From assembly GCA_016199985.1 (NCBI GenBank), contig JACQFQ010000017.1:30636-94635 (forward strand): 64,000 bases of DNA, in the 5' to 3' direction. Each line of letters starts with the position of its first letter. The stretch's first letter is position 1. Position numbers and translations under genes: made by a program. Shown piece after piece: positions 1-9,020 of this stretch. This stretch comes from Verrucomicrobiota bacterium. GTDB taxonomy: Bacteria > Verrucomicrobiota > Verrucomicrobiia > Limisphaerales > UBA11320. The notes below the pieces were generated by a model, which did no database searches, was not told the DNA's origin, and saw only the letters and a list, made by a program, of their open reading frames with translations.

Positions 1-254
1 AGACGAAGCGGCGGATCAAGCTGTTCGGCGCCCTGACGGGGCTGGGCACGGTCGGCGGCCTCGCGGCGTTGCTGACGCATACTCTCTGGAACTCGGGCAT
101 CCCGACGCCGATGAACCCCTCGCTGGAGGGGGAGACAAAACTTCTGGGCCAGGTGTTGTTCACGCAGTACCTCCTGCCGTTCGAGATCGTGTCCATCCTC
201 ATCCTGGTGGCGATGGTGGGCGTGATTCTCCTCAGCAAGCGGGAGTTGAAATAG
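1..254 (+). CDS. nuoJ: NADH-quinone oxidoreductase subunit J, C-terminal part
   Basis: This is the 3' end of a gene whose start lies before the window; the open frame runs from base 3 and about 83 residues are visible. NuoJ is a membrane subunit of respiratory complex I. The visible part has a membrane helix near the window edge, a loop containing the NSGIPTP stretch, and a final hydrophobic helix (PFEIVSILILVAMVGVILL) ending in the short basic tail SKRELK, which is the usual NuoJ ending. It is followed after 15 bases by nuoK, then nuoL, M and N in the normal complex I order, which settles the identity although the fragment is short. Confidence 0.9.
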   Translation, partial: TKRRIKLFGALTGLGTVGGLAALLTHTLWNSGIPTPMNPSLEGETKLLGQVLFTQYLLPFEIVSILILVAMVGVILLSKRELK

Positions 255-269
255 ACGAGGCTTGAAACT

Positions 270-590
270 ATGGGACAAGTCGGACTGGAGCATTATTTGG
301 TGGTGAGCGCGCTGCTCTTTTGCCTGGGGCTTCTGGGCACGATCGTGCGCCGGAACGTGCTGATCATTTATTTGTCGCTCGAGCTCATGCTCAACGCGGC
401 GAACCTGGCGCTGGTCGCGCTGTCCCGGTTTAAGGACAACCTGAACGACCATGTGAGCGGCCAGATGATGGTGTTCTTCATCATCACGGTCGCGGCGGCG
501 GAGGTCGCGGTCGGCCTTGCCCTGATCGTCGCGCTGTATCGCAAGAACGCCTCGGCCCACACCGAGGACCTGGCCACCCTGAGGTTTTAG
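270..590 (+). CDS. nuoK: NADH-quinone oxidoreductase subunit K
   Basis: The product has 106 residues, close to the usual NuoK length of about 100. NuoK is a small three-helix membrane subunit that forms part of the proton-conducting module of complex I with NuoA, J and N. The sequence shows three hydrophobic segments. The second carries the conserved membrane Glu of the SLELMLNAANL motif and the third carries the VAAAEVAVGLALIVALYR motif, whose buried Glu is also essential in the family. A GACGAGG stretch 9-15 bases before the ATG can serve as a ribosome binding site. It sits between nuoJ (15-base gap) and nuoL (9-base gap), so it is clearly co-transcribed. Confidence 0.97.
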   Translation: MGQVGLEHYLVVSALLFCLGLLGTIVRRNVLIIYLSLELMLNAANLALVALSRFKDNLNDHVSGQMMVFFIITVAAAEVAVGLALIVALYRKNASAHTEDLATLRF

Positions 591-599
591 GTTATTGCT

Positions 600-2516
600 A
601 TGGCGACCCAGATCGAAAACATCGCGTGGTGGATCCTGCTGCTGCCCCTGCTCTCGGCGGTGGGCATCACGCTTTTCACGCTTCGCTTCCACAAGCTCAG
701 CGCCCAGATCTCCATCGCCGCGGTGTCGGTCTCCTTCCTTCTGAGCCTGCTGCTGTTCGTCGCCCTGCCGGGCTCGGCGTTCAGCGTCTCGGCGAGCTGG
801 ATCCATGTCGCCGACCTGTCGATCGACTTTCGCCTGATTCTCGATCCGCTGAGCAAGCTGATGCTCCTCGTCGTCACTGGCGTGGGCATGCTCATCCACA
901 TCTACTCCTACGGCTACCTCCACGACGACCGGAGCCTGTCGCGCTACTTCGCGAGCCTCAGCCTCTTCACCTTCTCGATGCTCGGGATCGTCCTTGCGAG
1001 CAATTTCGTGATGATGTTCATCTTCTGGGAGCTGGTCGGCGTTTCCAGCTATCTGCTCATCGGCTTCTGGTATGAAAAGGCGTCGGCGGCGGACGCTTGC
1101 AAGAAGGCTTTTCTGACCAACCGGGTTGGCGACTTCGGATTCATCCTGGGCATCCTGGTTGTCTGGGCCGCGCTGGGATCCCTGGAGTTCGATCAGCTCA
1201 AAGCGGTCCTCGCCGCCCATCCCGGCAAGCTGGGGGCGATGGCGGGCGTGGGCGGACTGCTGGTGTTCTGCGGCGCGATGGGCAAGAGCGCGCAGTTTCC
1301 CTTGCATGTCTGGCTGCCCGACGCGATGGAAGGCCCGACCCCGGTGAGCGCGCTCATCCACGCGGCCACGATGGTGGCCGCCGGCGTCTACATGCTTTGC
1401 CGGACGTTCTTCCTGTTCCAGGCGACGCCCGCCTGGCCTGAGGCGCTCGCGTTTCTCCACGGCTGGACCGCCCTGGACATCATTGCCTGGATCGGCGGAG
1501 CGACCGCCCTCATGGCCGCCCTCATGGCGGTCCAGCAGGATGACATCAAGCGCATCCTCGCCTACTCCACGCTGTCGCAGCTCGGATACATGGTGATGGC
1601 CGTCGGGCTCTCCGGGCCTTCGCCCGCGATGTATCACCTGACCACACACGCTTTCTTCAAGGCGATGCTGTTCCTCGGCGCTGGATCGGTGATCCACGCC
1701 TGCCACCATGAGCAGAACATTTGGCGGATGGGCGGGCTGTTTCGGAAGATGCCCATCACGTCCTGGACCTTTCTTTTGGGCGCCTTGGCGCTTTGCGGCG
1801 TTCAGCCCTTGAGCGGGTTCTACAGCAAGGACGCGATTCTGGCGCAGGCGATGGAGCATAGCCTCCCTTTGTTCGGGCTGGCTATGGGGGTCGCGGGGCT
1901 GACCACTTTCTACATGTTCCGATTGGTGTTCGTGGCTTTCTTCGGCAAGGAGCGGGGAGAGCAGGCGGCGCACGCGCATGAATCGCCGGGGATCATGACC
2001 TGGCCTTTGCGGGCGCTGGCGTTCTTCACGGTGGCGTCCGGCGTCATGGGCATCGACCACTTCATCGCGGGCGCTTTCGCCGCAGGGGGACACGAGGCCG
2101 CGTCGCTCTCCTTCGCGGAAGCGCTGATGGCGCCCTTCGCGCACTCCCCCGCCGCCGCGTTCCTGGGCCTGTTCGCCACGATGCTGGGACTCAGCGCGGC
2201 CTGGGCGTGCTACGGCGCCGCGGACGCCGATCCGCTGCCGCAACGCTTTGGATCCATCGCCCAGACGATGCGCCATCGATTCTACTTCGATGAGATGTAT
2301 GAGGAGGCGATCCGGCTGACCCACGACGCGATTGCCTCGGTCGCGGACTGGATCGATCGCTGGCTGATCAGCGGCCTCTTGGTTCGAGGCGCGCATGGAT
2401 CGTTCGAGGTGTTTGGACGTTTTCTGCGGCTGCTTCAAAGCGGCAACCTGCAAACCTACGCCTTCCTGCTCGTCGCGGGGTTGCTGGCGATCATCTACCT
2501 GTCCTTCTCCCACTGA
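600..2516 (+). CDS. nuoL: NADH-quinone oxidoreductase subunit L
   Basis: The 638-residue product is the distal antiporter-like proton-pumping subunit of complex I. It has the N-terminal NADH_Q_oxred_N region, then the core proton_antipo_M domain with the signatures FWELVGVSSYLLIGFW (about residue 140), FPLHVWLPDAMEGPTPVSAL (about 240, Lys/Glu-lined channel) and STLSQLGYM followed by HAFFKAMLFLGAGS. The C-terminal part contains the long lateral amphipathic helix region and a last transmembrane segment. The length matches bacterial NuoL (610-680). The ATG start is 9 bases after nuoK and the gene is followed by nuoM after 8 bases. Confidence 0.98.
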   Translation: MATQIENIAWWILLLPLLSAVGITLFTLRFHKLSAQISIAAVSVSFLLSLLLFVALPGSAFSVSASWIHVADLSIDFRLILDPLSKLMLLVVTGVGMLIHIYSYGYLHDDRSLSRYFASLSLFTFSMLGIVLASNFVMMFIFWELVGVSSYLLIGFWYEKASAADACKKAFLTNRVGDFGFILGILVVWAALGSLEFDQLKAVLAAHPGKLGAMAGVGGLLVFCGAMGKSAQFPLHVWLPDAMEGPTPVSALIHAATMVAAGVYMLCRTFFLFQATPAWPEALAFLHGWTALDIIAWIGGATALMAALMAVQQDDIKRILAYSTLSQLGYMVMAVGLSGPSPAMYHLTTHAFFKAMLFLGAGSVIHACHHEQNIWRMGGLFRKMPITSWTFLLGALALCGVQPLSGFYSKDAILAQAMEHSLPLFGLAMGVAGLTTFYMFRLVFVAFFGKERGEQAAHAHESPGIMTWPLRALAFFTVASGVMGIDHFIAGAFAAGGHEAASLSFAEALMAPFAHSPAAAFLGLFATMLGLSAAWACYGAADADPLPQRFGSIAQTMRHRFYFDEMYEEAIRLTHDAIASVADWIDRWLISGLLVRGAHGSFEVFGRFLRLLQSGNLQTYAFLLVAGLLAIIYLSFSH

Positions 2517-2524
2517 ACCGAACC

Positions 2525-4063
2525 ATGCTCCTCGCTCTCATACTCATTCCCCTGCTGGCGGCGATCGCGGTGGCGCTCAGCCCGCGGACATCCCCGGCGC
2601 TTCCGCGCCTGCTCGCGCTCGCGGCGACGGGCGCCACGTTCGTCATCTCCGTGATGCTGTTTCTGCGCTTCGACATAGCGGGCGGCATGCAGTTCGAGCA
2701 GACGATGGCCTGGGTCCCTTCGCTGGGCCTGCGGTTCCATGTGGGGGTCGATGGGTTGAACATAGGCTTGGTCCTCATGGGATGCATCGTGGCCTTCGCC
2801 GCCACGGCGGTGAGCTGGGACATACAGCGGGACGAGAAGGGATTCTACTCCCTGCTGTTGGCGATGATCGGCGGGATTCTGGGGGCGTTCGTGTCGCAGG
2901 ATTTGTTCTGGCTCTACTTCTTCCATGAGCTCGCGCTGATCCCCACCTTCCTGATGATCGGCGTGTGGGGACGCGGCGAGGACAAGAACTACGCGACCTT
3001 CAATATCACGATGTATCTCACGCTGGGCGCGCTGATAGCGCTGTCCGGATTGATCCTGCTGTATCTCCAGATGCCATTGGCCGATCGGACTTTCGATATC
3101 CAGGCCATGACGAAGCATTTCCAGCTGCATCCGATCGCGGCCGGCGATCAGAACCTGATCTTCGGACTACTGATGTTCGGTTTCGGGATTCTGGTGTCCC
3201 TGTGGCCTTTCCACACGTGGGCCCCGCTGGGCTACGGGGCGGCCCCGACGGCGAACGCGATGCTTCACGCGGGCGTGCTGAAGAAGTTCGGCCTTTATGG
3301 ATTGATACGGATCGCTCTGCCCATGCTTCCCGCGGGCAGCCAGCGCTGGCTTCCGGTTCTCGCGCTTCTCTGCATGGGGAATCTTGTCTACTGCGGCTGG
3401 GTGGCGATGCGGCAGAGGAACCTCAATGGATTGATCGGTAATTCGAGCGTGGCGCACATGGGCTTCTGCTTCCTGGGCATCGCGAGCCTGACCTTGGTCG
3501 GCGTGACGGGCGCGGTGCTGGTGATGATCGCCCACGGATTGTTGGCGGCGCTTTCCTTCGGCCTCTCGGGGTATCTTTACTCCCAGACCGGAACGCTCGA
3601 CATCCCGCGGCTCGGCGGGCTGCTGCGGAGGCTGCCATTCATCGGCGCGGCTCTGATGATCGCCCTTTTCGCCGGCTGCGGCGTGCCGGGCTTCGCGAAT
3701 TTCGCCGGCGAGCTGATGGTGTTGTTCGGCGCCTGGAAGAGCGGCGTCACGGGGCACTGGATGGTTGTCGCCGCGGCCTGGGCCGGGCTGATCATCGGCG
3801 CGGTCTACATGCTGCGCGCCATCCGCAACATGCTCCACTGTCCCGAGGCCGAAGGCGCCGGGGAGTGGATCGACGCCATCGGATCGCGACGCTGGCCCTA
3901 CGCGCTGCTGATCGCCGCCCTGGTGCTGTTCGGGGTCGCGCCCGGATTGCTCACCGACGCCATCAAGCCCAGCGCGGAGGCGATCGTGAAGATGGCTTCG
4001 AGCGGCAAGGCCAACGCGGTCGCTCCGGCCGCGCCCCTCCTGAAGGCGGCCTCGACCCACTGA
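2525..4063 (+). CDS. nuoM: NADH-quinone oxidoreductase subunit M
   Basis: The 512-residue product is the middle antiporter-like proton-pumping subunit of complex I, with about 14 hydrophobic segments. Diagnostic stretches are WLYFFHELALIPTFLMIGVWG (about residue 130, carrying the membrane Glu), LWPFHTWAPLGYGAAPTANA (about 225, normally P-F-H-x-W-L-P-x-A-H in other bacteria) and KKFGLYGLIRIALPM. In the third, the usual HAGxLLKxGxYG motif is present as HAGVLKKFGLYG. The N-terminus is a hydrophobic helix starting directly at the ATG. It lies between nuoL (8 bases) and nuoN (17 bases). The C-terminal Ala-rich tail is variable in the family. Confidence 0.97.
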   Translation: MLLALILIPLLAAIAVALSPRTSPALPRLLALAATGATFVISVMLFLRFDIAGGMQFEQTMAWVPSLGLRFHVGVDGLNIGLVLMGCIVAFAATAVSWDIQRDEKGFYSLLLAMIGGILGAFVSQDLFWLYFFHELALIPTFLMIGVWGRGEDKNYATFNITMYLTLGALIALSGLILLYLQMPLADRTFDIQAMTKHFQLHPIAAGDQNLIFGLLMFGFGILVSLWPFHTWAPLGYGAAPTANAMLHAGVLKKFGLYGLIRIALPMLPAGSQRWLPVLALLCMGNLVYCGWVAMRQRNLNGLIGNSSVAHMGFCFLGIASLTLVGVTGAVLVMIAHGLLAALSFGLSGYLYSQTGTLDIPRLGGLLRRLPFIGAALMIALFAGCGVPGFANFAGELMVLFGAWKSGVTGHWMVVAAAWAGLIIGAVYMLRAIRNMLHCPEAEGAGEWIDAIGSRRWPYALLIAALVLFGVAPGLLTDAIKPSAEAIVKMASSGKANAVAPAAPLLKAASTH

Positions 4064-4080
4064 ATTTCCCGAACGGCAAC

Positions 4081-5520
4081 ATGAACGCATCTTTGCTCAG
4101 CTTGGAATGGATGATCCTGGGAGGCGGGTTGGTGTTCCTTCTCCTGGATCTGTGGACCCCCGCCGGGAAAAAGCGATCGCTCGGGTACGCCGCGGCGGCG
4201 CTCGTCGCCGTGACGCTGGTCTGGAGCTTTCGCGTCGACGCCTCCACGCCGCAGCTGGCCTTCAACGATGGATACGTGCTCGACGCCCTCGCCTTGTTCT
4301 TCAAGCGATTCTTTCTCATCGCGACGATAGGGGTGCTTCTGATGTCGGTGGATTTTGCGGATCAGTTCCAGGCCGGCATCGGCGAGTATTACAGCCTCAT
4401 CCTCTTCGCGCTGGGAGGCATGATGCTCGCCGCCTCGGCCAACGATTTCACGATGCTCTTTGTCTCCATCGAACTGATCACCGTCACCTTCTACGTTCTG
4501 ACCAGCTTCCTTCGCCACAAGACCCCGTCGCTCGAGGCGGGCATCAAGTACCTGATTCTCGGGGCGCTCTCCTCCGGCGTGATGGTGTATGGCATCGCCC
4601 TTGTGTTCGGGTCCTCGGGGACGATGAAGTTCGGCGAGTTGGCGGAGAAGGCGGCGGGATTGACGCATCAGAAAGTCTTTCTGATCGGCGCGCTGTTTCT
4701 CGTCGCGGGCCTGGCCTTTAAGATTTCCGCGTTTCCGTTCCATGTCTGGACGCCGGATGTGTATGAAGGGTCCCCTTCGCCGACGACCGCCTTTCTCGCG
4801 GTGGGCTCCAAGGCGGCTGGCTTCGTGTTGCTGCTCCGCTTTCTTTTCGTGGCCATGCCTCATGCCGTGGTCGCGGAGTGGTCGCGCGTTTTGATGGTGA
4901 TGTCCGGGGTCACGATTCTCTACGGCAATCTCTGCGCGATCCCCCAGAGGAGCCTCAAGCGCCTGCTCGGATACTCCAGCATTTCAAATGGCGGCTACAT
5001 GCTCCTGGGAGTGGCGGCGATGAGCCACGAGGGTTCCACAGCGGTGCTCTATTATCTGAGCGGCTATCTATTCACGGTCCTCGCGGGATTCCTGGTCATC
5101 TCGATTGTGGTGAGGCAGCTCGGAAGCGATGATCTCAAGGCCATCGCGGGGCTTCATCGACGGTCGCCCTTGCTCGCCACGGCGCTCACCCTCGCGATGG
5201 TGTCCTTGGCGGGCGTCCCGCCGCTGGCTGGATTCTTCGGCAAATTCCTGCTGCTCAAATCTGTTCTGGAGCAGGGCTCGTCCTATTACTGGCTGATGGC
5301 CGTGGCGGTCGTGGGGGTGGTGATCTCGATCTCCTACTATCTCGGAGTGGTTCGCGCGATCTATTGGTCGGATCGGCCGATCGAGCCGAAGGAACTCATT
5401 CTGGGCGCCCCGATGCGGATCGCGCTTTATGCCTGCGTGCTGGGCATGCTCTATCTCGGTCTCTTCCCCAATTTCACGCTGGAGCTCGCCTCGCGGGCGA
5501 CGGGTGTCCTGAAGTTCTAG
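4081..5520 (+). CDS. nuoN: NADH-quinone oxidoreductase subunit N
   Basis: The 479-residue product is the third antiporter-like proton-pumping subunit of complex I and the last gene of the operon. I start it at the ATG at 4081 (MNASLLSLEWM), 17 bases after nuoM. The same frame is open further upstream inside nuoM, but that extension reads as arginine-rich out-of-frame sequence. Signatures seen are ISAFPFHVWTPDVYEGSPSP (about residue 220), the SKAAGFVLLLR helix and GYSSISNGGYMLLG, all typical of NuoN. The C-terminal LSLAGVPPLAGFFGKFLL motif is also typical. A 355-base non-coding stretch follows, consistent with the operon end. Confidence 0.97.
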   Translation: MNASLLSLEWMILGGGLVFLLLDLWTPAGKKRSLGYAAAALVAVTLVWSFRVDASTPQLAFNDGYVLDALALFFKRFFLIATIGVLLMSVDFADQFQAGIGEYYSLILFALGGMMLAASANDFTMLFVSIELITVTFYVLTSFLRHKTPSLEAGIKYLILGALSSGVMVYGIALVFGSSGTMKFGELAEKAAGLTHQKVFLIGALFLVAGLAFKISAFPFHVWTPDVYEGSPSPTTAFLAVGSKAAGFVLLLRFLFVAMPHAVVAEWSRVLMVMSGVTILYGNLCAIPQRSLKRLLGYSSISNGGYMLLGVAAMSHEGSTAVLYYLSGYLFTVLAGFLVISIVVRQLGSDDLKAIAGLHRRSPLLATALTLAMVSLAGVPPLAGFFGKFLLLKSVLEQGSSYYWLMAVAVVGVVISISYYLGVVRAIYWSDRPIEPKELILGAPMRIALYACVLGMLYLGLFPNFTLELASRATGVLKF

Positions 5521-5875
5521 GGGACTCGTTGCGCGACCCGCCGCAGGCCGGATGCCTGGGCCTCCCTCCGCGCGCCAGAAGAGTTCAGCCAAAAACTCGG
5601 CGCGTCTCCTGGCCTGGTAGGCGGAGAGGATGGGGCGCGTGATAAGGGCGGCAGGGGTCCTCTGGCCGGTTTGCCGCCCGCTCAGGCGTTCCGCACCAGC
5701 GGGGTCGGGAGGCAGATGCATGTTCCACGTTACATCCGTTTCACTCGTTGTTTTTCCCGACACGCCTTTTCGGGCGGCAAACCGACCGGAGGATCGATTC
5801 AACCTGTTCTGAGAATTTGCTCCGCATCTCTTACAATAAAGATTTCGATCCCCCGGGAACCTGGAATACAAGCTC
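5521..5875 (+). other. intergenic stretch without a recognisable gene
   Basis: These 355 bases lie between the end of nuoN and the DNA glycosylase. Short open frames exist on both strands, but they are Arg/Pro/Gly-rich and overlap the neighbouring glycosylase gene in other frames, so I take them as chance. I see no convincing intrinsic terminator after nuoN. The last 110 bases are visibly AT-richer (5790-5850, including TTACAATAAAG), as expected of a promoter for the downstream gene, but I cannot place -35 and -10 boxes with normal spacing. Confidence 0.5.
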
Positions 5876-5881
5876 GTGACA

Positions 5882-6502
5882 ATGATCCGCTGCGCGCAAG
5901 CGTCGTCGCCCCCATCGCCGCCCAGGCCGCTGGCGCGCGAGTTCTTCATGGCTCCGACCGAGGTCGTGGCGTCGCGCCTGCTCGGTCACTTCCTCCTGCG
6001 TCGCGTGGACGGGGCTTGGCTGGGCGGTCCGGTTGTGGAGACCGAGGCGTATCTCGAGGAGGATCCCGCCTGTCACGCGTTCCGTGGAGAAACGGCTCGC
6101 AACCGCTCCATGTTCGGTCCTCCAGGCCATGCCTACGTGTATCTGGTCTACGGAATTCACCATTGCGTCAACGCCGTGTGCCAGCCGGCCGGGCGGGGCG
6201 AGGCCGTTTTGATTCGCGCGATCGAACCGTGGTTCGGGAAGGAGAGGCTCCGCGTGAATCGACGGGTGTCCCAGGACGCGCGGCTTGTCGATGGGCCGGG
6301 GAAGATCTGCGCCGCCCTGGCCATTGATCGCGGGCTTGATGGAATCGACCTCTGCGATCCCGGCTCCCAGCTGATGTTCGCGCAGAATCCCGGCCGCGCA
6401 CGGTGGCTGGGATCCGAGGAAGCCATCCGCCGGACCCCCCGGATCGGAATCACGCGCGCCGCGGATCTTCCTCTCCGGTTTGTTGTGGGAAACCCCGACT
6501 AG
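5882..6502 (+). CDS. DNA-3-methyladenine glycosylase (Mpg/AAG family)
   Basis: The product (206 residues from the ATG at 5882; a GTG two codons earlier is also possible) belongs to the alkyladenine DNA glycosylase family. These enzymes flip out and excise N-alkylated purines as the first step of base-excision repair. Family motifs are complete: ETEAYLEEDPACHAFRGET (catalytic Glu and substrate-pocket residues, about residues 45-65), RNRSMFGPPGHAYVYLVYGI (intercalating Tyr region), HHCVNAVC, and RAIEP, followed by LVDGPGKICAALAID. The length fits bacterial homologues (190-210). The stop codon overlaps head-on with the stop of the minus-strand neighbour: both TAG codons share the four bases CTAG at 6499-6502. 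Confidence 0.95.
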   Translation: MIRCAQASSPPSPPRPLAREFFMAPTEVVASRLLGHFLLRRVDGAWLGGPVVETEAYLEEDPACHAFRGETARNRSMFGPPGHAYVYLVYGIHHCVNAVCQPAGRGEAVLIRAIEPWFGKERLRVNRRVSQDARLVDGPGKICAALAIDRGLDGIDLCDPGSQLMFAQNPGRARWLGSEEAIRRTPRIGITRAADLPLRFVVGNPD

Positions 6503-8868
6503 GGTATCTCGTGGATGGTGTGCATGATCTCCTGCGAGATCGGGGTCCCGTCCGCCGCCTTCAGGTTGAACTTCAGCGTTTGCTGCATGACAGGCTTTAG
6601 GTCCTCGATCCGCACCGTGAGCGTGAGCCCGTCCTGTGAGAGCTTCGCCTCGGTCACGTTGACCGAGTCGCGGCCTTTCTTCGCCGGATCGGCGACGGAA
6701 AACTCCGGCGATCCATAGTGCTCGGCCCGCTCATAGTTCCATCGCTTGGCGCTGAAGTTTTGCAAATCCTCCGCCGATTCCCTGGCCAGCGGCTTCGTGA
6801 ATGTCAGATGAACGCCCGCCTTGTCCACGGACAACGCTCTTACCGAATAGACAGGCTTCCCGGTGTAGCGAACACGGTCGAAGCCTGTGACGCGTCCCGC
6901 GTTGCTTTGCCATTCGCTCAAGCCGCATACGTAAAGCTGTCCATCCTGCTTGTGAAATCTGGCGCGCATGACGGAGGACGTGAACCGCAGCGGGAACTTC
7001 ACCACGCCGCCCTGGTGTTTCCCGCCGGGCAGGTCCTGCTTCATCACGAGGAAGAGGCTGGATTGACCATAAGACTCGTGAAGCATCTCCTTGCCGAACG
7101 GCCCCCATTTATCGCTCGTGACCCAGATCTGGCCGCCACCCGAGTTGTCATAGGATTTTGCGAGCCAGCAGAGCGGAGGAACGAAGCGGGCCGCGGTTTC
7201 CTTGGGAGTGAGGCTGTTGACCACTCCGCAGAATTGCCCCCGCGCGATCCAGTGGATCGGCGTGGTCGGAACCCACGTCCCTTCGTTGTCGCTTGAGGTG
7301 ACCTGGCCCTCTGGGCTTACCCCGATGCCATTGGGGGCCCGAAAGCCTGTCGCATACGTCTCCAGCCGTTTGCCGTCCTTGCTCAGCTTAAACAGGCAGC
7401 CCGAATGGGAGCAGACCGTGCCATTGCCCTTCGCCGCCTTCTGATTTCCGAACCCGCCGCCGCCGCTGTTCACGGGGTTTGCCTTGGCGAAGTAGAAGTT
7501 CCCGGCTCGATCGGTTTGAAGATCGAAGAGAAACTCGTGGAATCCCTCCGTGGACATCTGCTGGTTGTTGAAGTTCTCGTAGAAGTCCGCCTCTCCATCG
7601 CCGTTGAGATCCCGATAGCGGGTGATCTGATCGCGTCCGCTCGTGTAGATGACGTCGTTGACGATGACCAACCCAAGAGTTTCGTATTGGCCGGAGGCGA
7701 ATCGACGCCACTCGAGCCTCTCCAGCTTGTCGTCGATGCCGCTGACGATCCAGATGTCGCCGTCATGAGTGCACACGGCGGCCCGCTTGCCATCCGCGAA
7801 GAAGTCAAATCCGGCGAAGCGCACGCGGCGTTTCCAGGGGTTGTCCGTGGGCGCGGTGAGGGAGTCGGTGGCGTAAGCCTTGTCGGGCGTAACGCTGGTG
7901 TCGAGAACGCCGCGGGTCGTCACGGTCTCAGGCCAGCGACGGGGGCCGCCCTTCCCGAACTCGTCCATCACGGGGGGCCGCGTCTTGAGCGCGGCGAAAA
8001 CCTCCTGGGACGCGGAATTCCACAGACAGACGGTGAAGTTGGCGGCCGGCGTGCCTTTGGCGATGCGGAGCAAGGCGCGCCCTGAGGCGTCGGCGTCGAG
8101 TTCCACGCCCTTCGGCGCTCCCGCCAATCCGACGCGGGTGATGTTTGTGCCGGCCGTGAGAACGAGCGAGCCTTCCTTCTTTGCCCATGAGGCGTCGGAT
8201 GCTTCGGCGATCAGCGCGGTGAGCGCGACCCTGGCGCGCTGGGTTTTGAAAGTGCGCAGGAAAACCGTCTCTCCGGACGCGAAGCGCGCTCCCGGCTCTT
8301 CGGCGATCGCCACGCCGTGGACGGTGTAGTTCAAGACCACGTTGGACCCGCTCAGGTGGAGGCCGTCCCATCGGCACCAGGATTGAGGCAAGGGGCCAAA
8401 CGGCTCGGGTCTCGGATCCGTGAAACGGCCATTCGCGTCGGCCCACCCCGGACTTTGCGATGTGCCGAAGGCCTGGACGCCTTGGATCTGCGGGTGCGCG
8501 CCATGAGCGCCGTCGAAGGCCACGCCATGGGTCGTGATGAAGCCGCCTGTCCATCCCGCCGCCATCCGAAGCAATTCCGTGTCGAATAGGGCGCTGGCGG
8601 TGTTGGGCGGCCCCAGATGAATCGCCAGGCCTTTCATGGCCACGTTATTGGAAGGATAGGAGGCTCCCACGCATGCCCCTTGGAAGGGGAAATCGTCCTG
8701 GATCAGTCCGGGTTTCGAGGGTTTGCCCTGCTGGGCTTGCGCGCGCGCGGATGCGCTGGCAAGAGCGAGGAGGCAAAGGAGAACCACGCGCAGGAGATGA
8801 CGGCGCTCAACAGGGAACGGGCGTCTCTCCGCGCGCGGATCGGCGAATGGAGCAAAGCGGTTCTTCAT
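6499..8868 (-). CDS. secreted DUF6797 / sorbosone-dehydrogenase-like beta-propeller protein
   Basis: The 789-residue product has a basic N-terminus followed by a hydrophobic export signal (about residues 26-46, ending ASARAQA), so it should be periplasmic or exported. The N-terminal part (about 60-260, with NNVAMKGLAIHLG and LLRMAAGWTGGF) looks like the DUF6797 domain seen in Verrucomicrobiota and Planctomycetota. The central part has propeller-type repeats (FDFFADGKRAAVCTHDGDIW; GFRAPNGIGVSPEGQVTSSD) like PQQ-type glucose/sorbosone dehydrogenases. No CxxCH haem site is present, although related large proteins often carry a cytochrome domain. The C-terminus is a beta-sandwich-like region. The enzymatic substrate cannot be told from sequence. 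It diverges from the esterase gene at 9021, and I saw no SD sequence that decides the start. Confidence 0.75.
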   Translation of the reverse strand: MKNRFAPFADPRAERRPFPVERRHLLRVVLLCLLALASASARAQAQQGKPSKPGLIQDDFPFQGACVGASYPSNNVAMKGLAIHLGPPNTASALFDTELLRMAAGWTGGFITTHGVAFDGAHGAHPQIQGVQAFGTSQSPGWADANGRFTDPRPEPFGPLPQSWCRWDGLHLSGSNVVLNYTVHGVAIAEEPGARFASGETVFLRTFKTQRARVALTALIAEASDASWAKKEGSLVLTAGTNITRVGLAGAPKGVELDADASGRALLRIAKGTPAANFTVCLWNSASQEVFAALKTRPPVMDEFGKGGPRRWPETVTTRGVLDTSVTPDKAYATDSLTAPTDNPWKRRVRFAGFDFFADGKRAAVCTHDGDIWIVSGIDDKLERLEWRRFASGQYETLGLVIVNDVIYTSGRDQITRYRDLNGDGEADFYENFNNQQMSTEGFHEFLFDLQTDRAGNFYFAKANPVNSGGGGFGNQKAAKGNGTVCSHSGCLFKLSKDGKRLETYATGFRAPNGIGVSPEGQVTSSDNEGTWVPTTPIHWIARGQFCGVVNSLTPKETAARFVPPLCWLAKSYDNSGGGQIWVTSDKWGPFGKEMLHESYGQSSLFLVMKQDLPGGKHQGGVVKFPLRFTSSVMRARFHKQDGQLYVCGLSEWQSNAGRVTGFDRVRYTGKPVYSVRALSVDKAGVHLTFTKPLARESAEDLQNFSAKRWNYERAEHYGSPEFSVADPAKKGRDSVNVTEAKLSQDGLTLTVRIEDLKPVMQQTLKFNLKAADGTPISQEIMHTIHEIP

Positions 8869-9020
8869 CGTGAAGCGTTATTGACCGTTCCGCATCTCCA
8901 TCTATTCAGGGGGATCCAGGGGCGGCGTGTCCGCGGCGAACGTGGCGCGGGCCTTCGCCAGTGAAGAGGATTTTTCTACCGACTTTGTCCGATCCTCGCT
9001 AGCGTGGCCTCAATTCATCC

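Noticed and set aside
2495..4863. Long minus-strand frames opposite nuoM and nuoN
   Set aside because: They are Arg/Gln/His-rich shadows of complex I genes.
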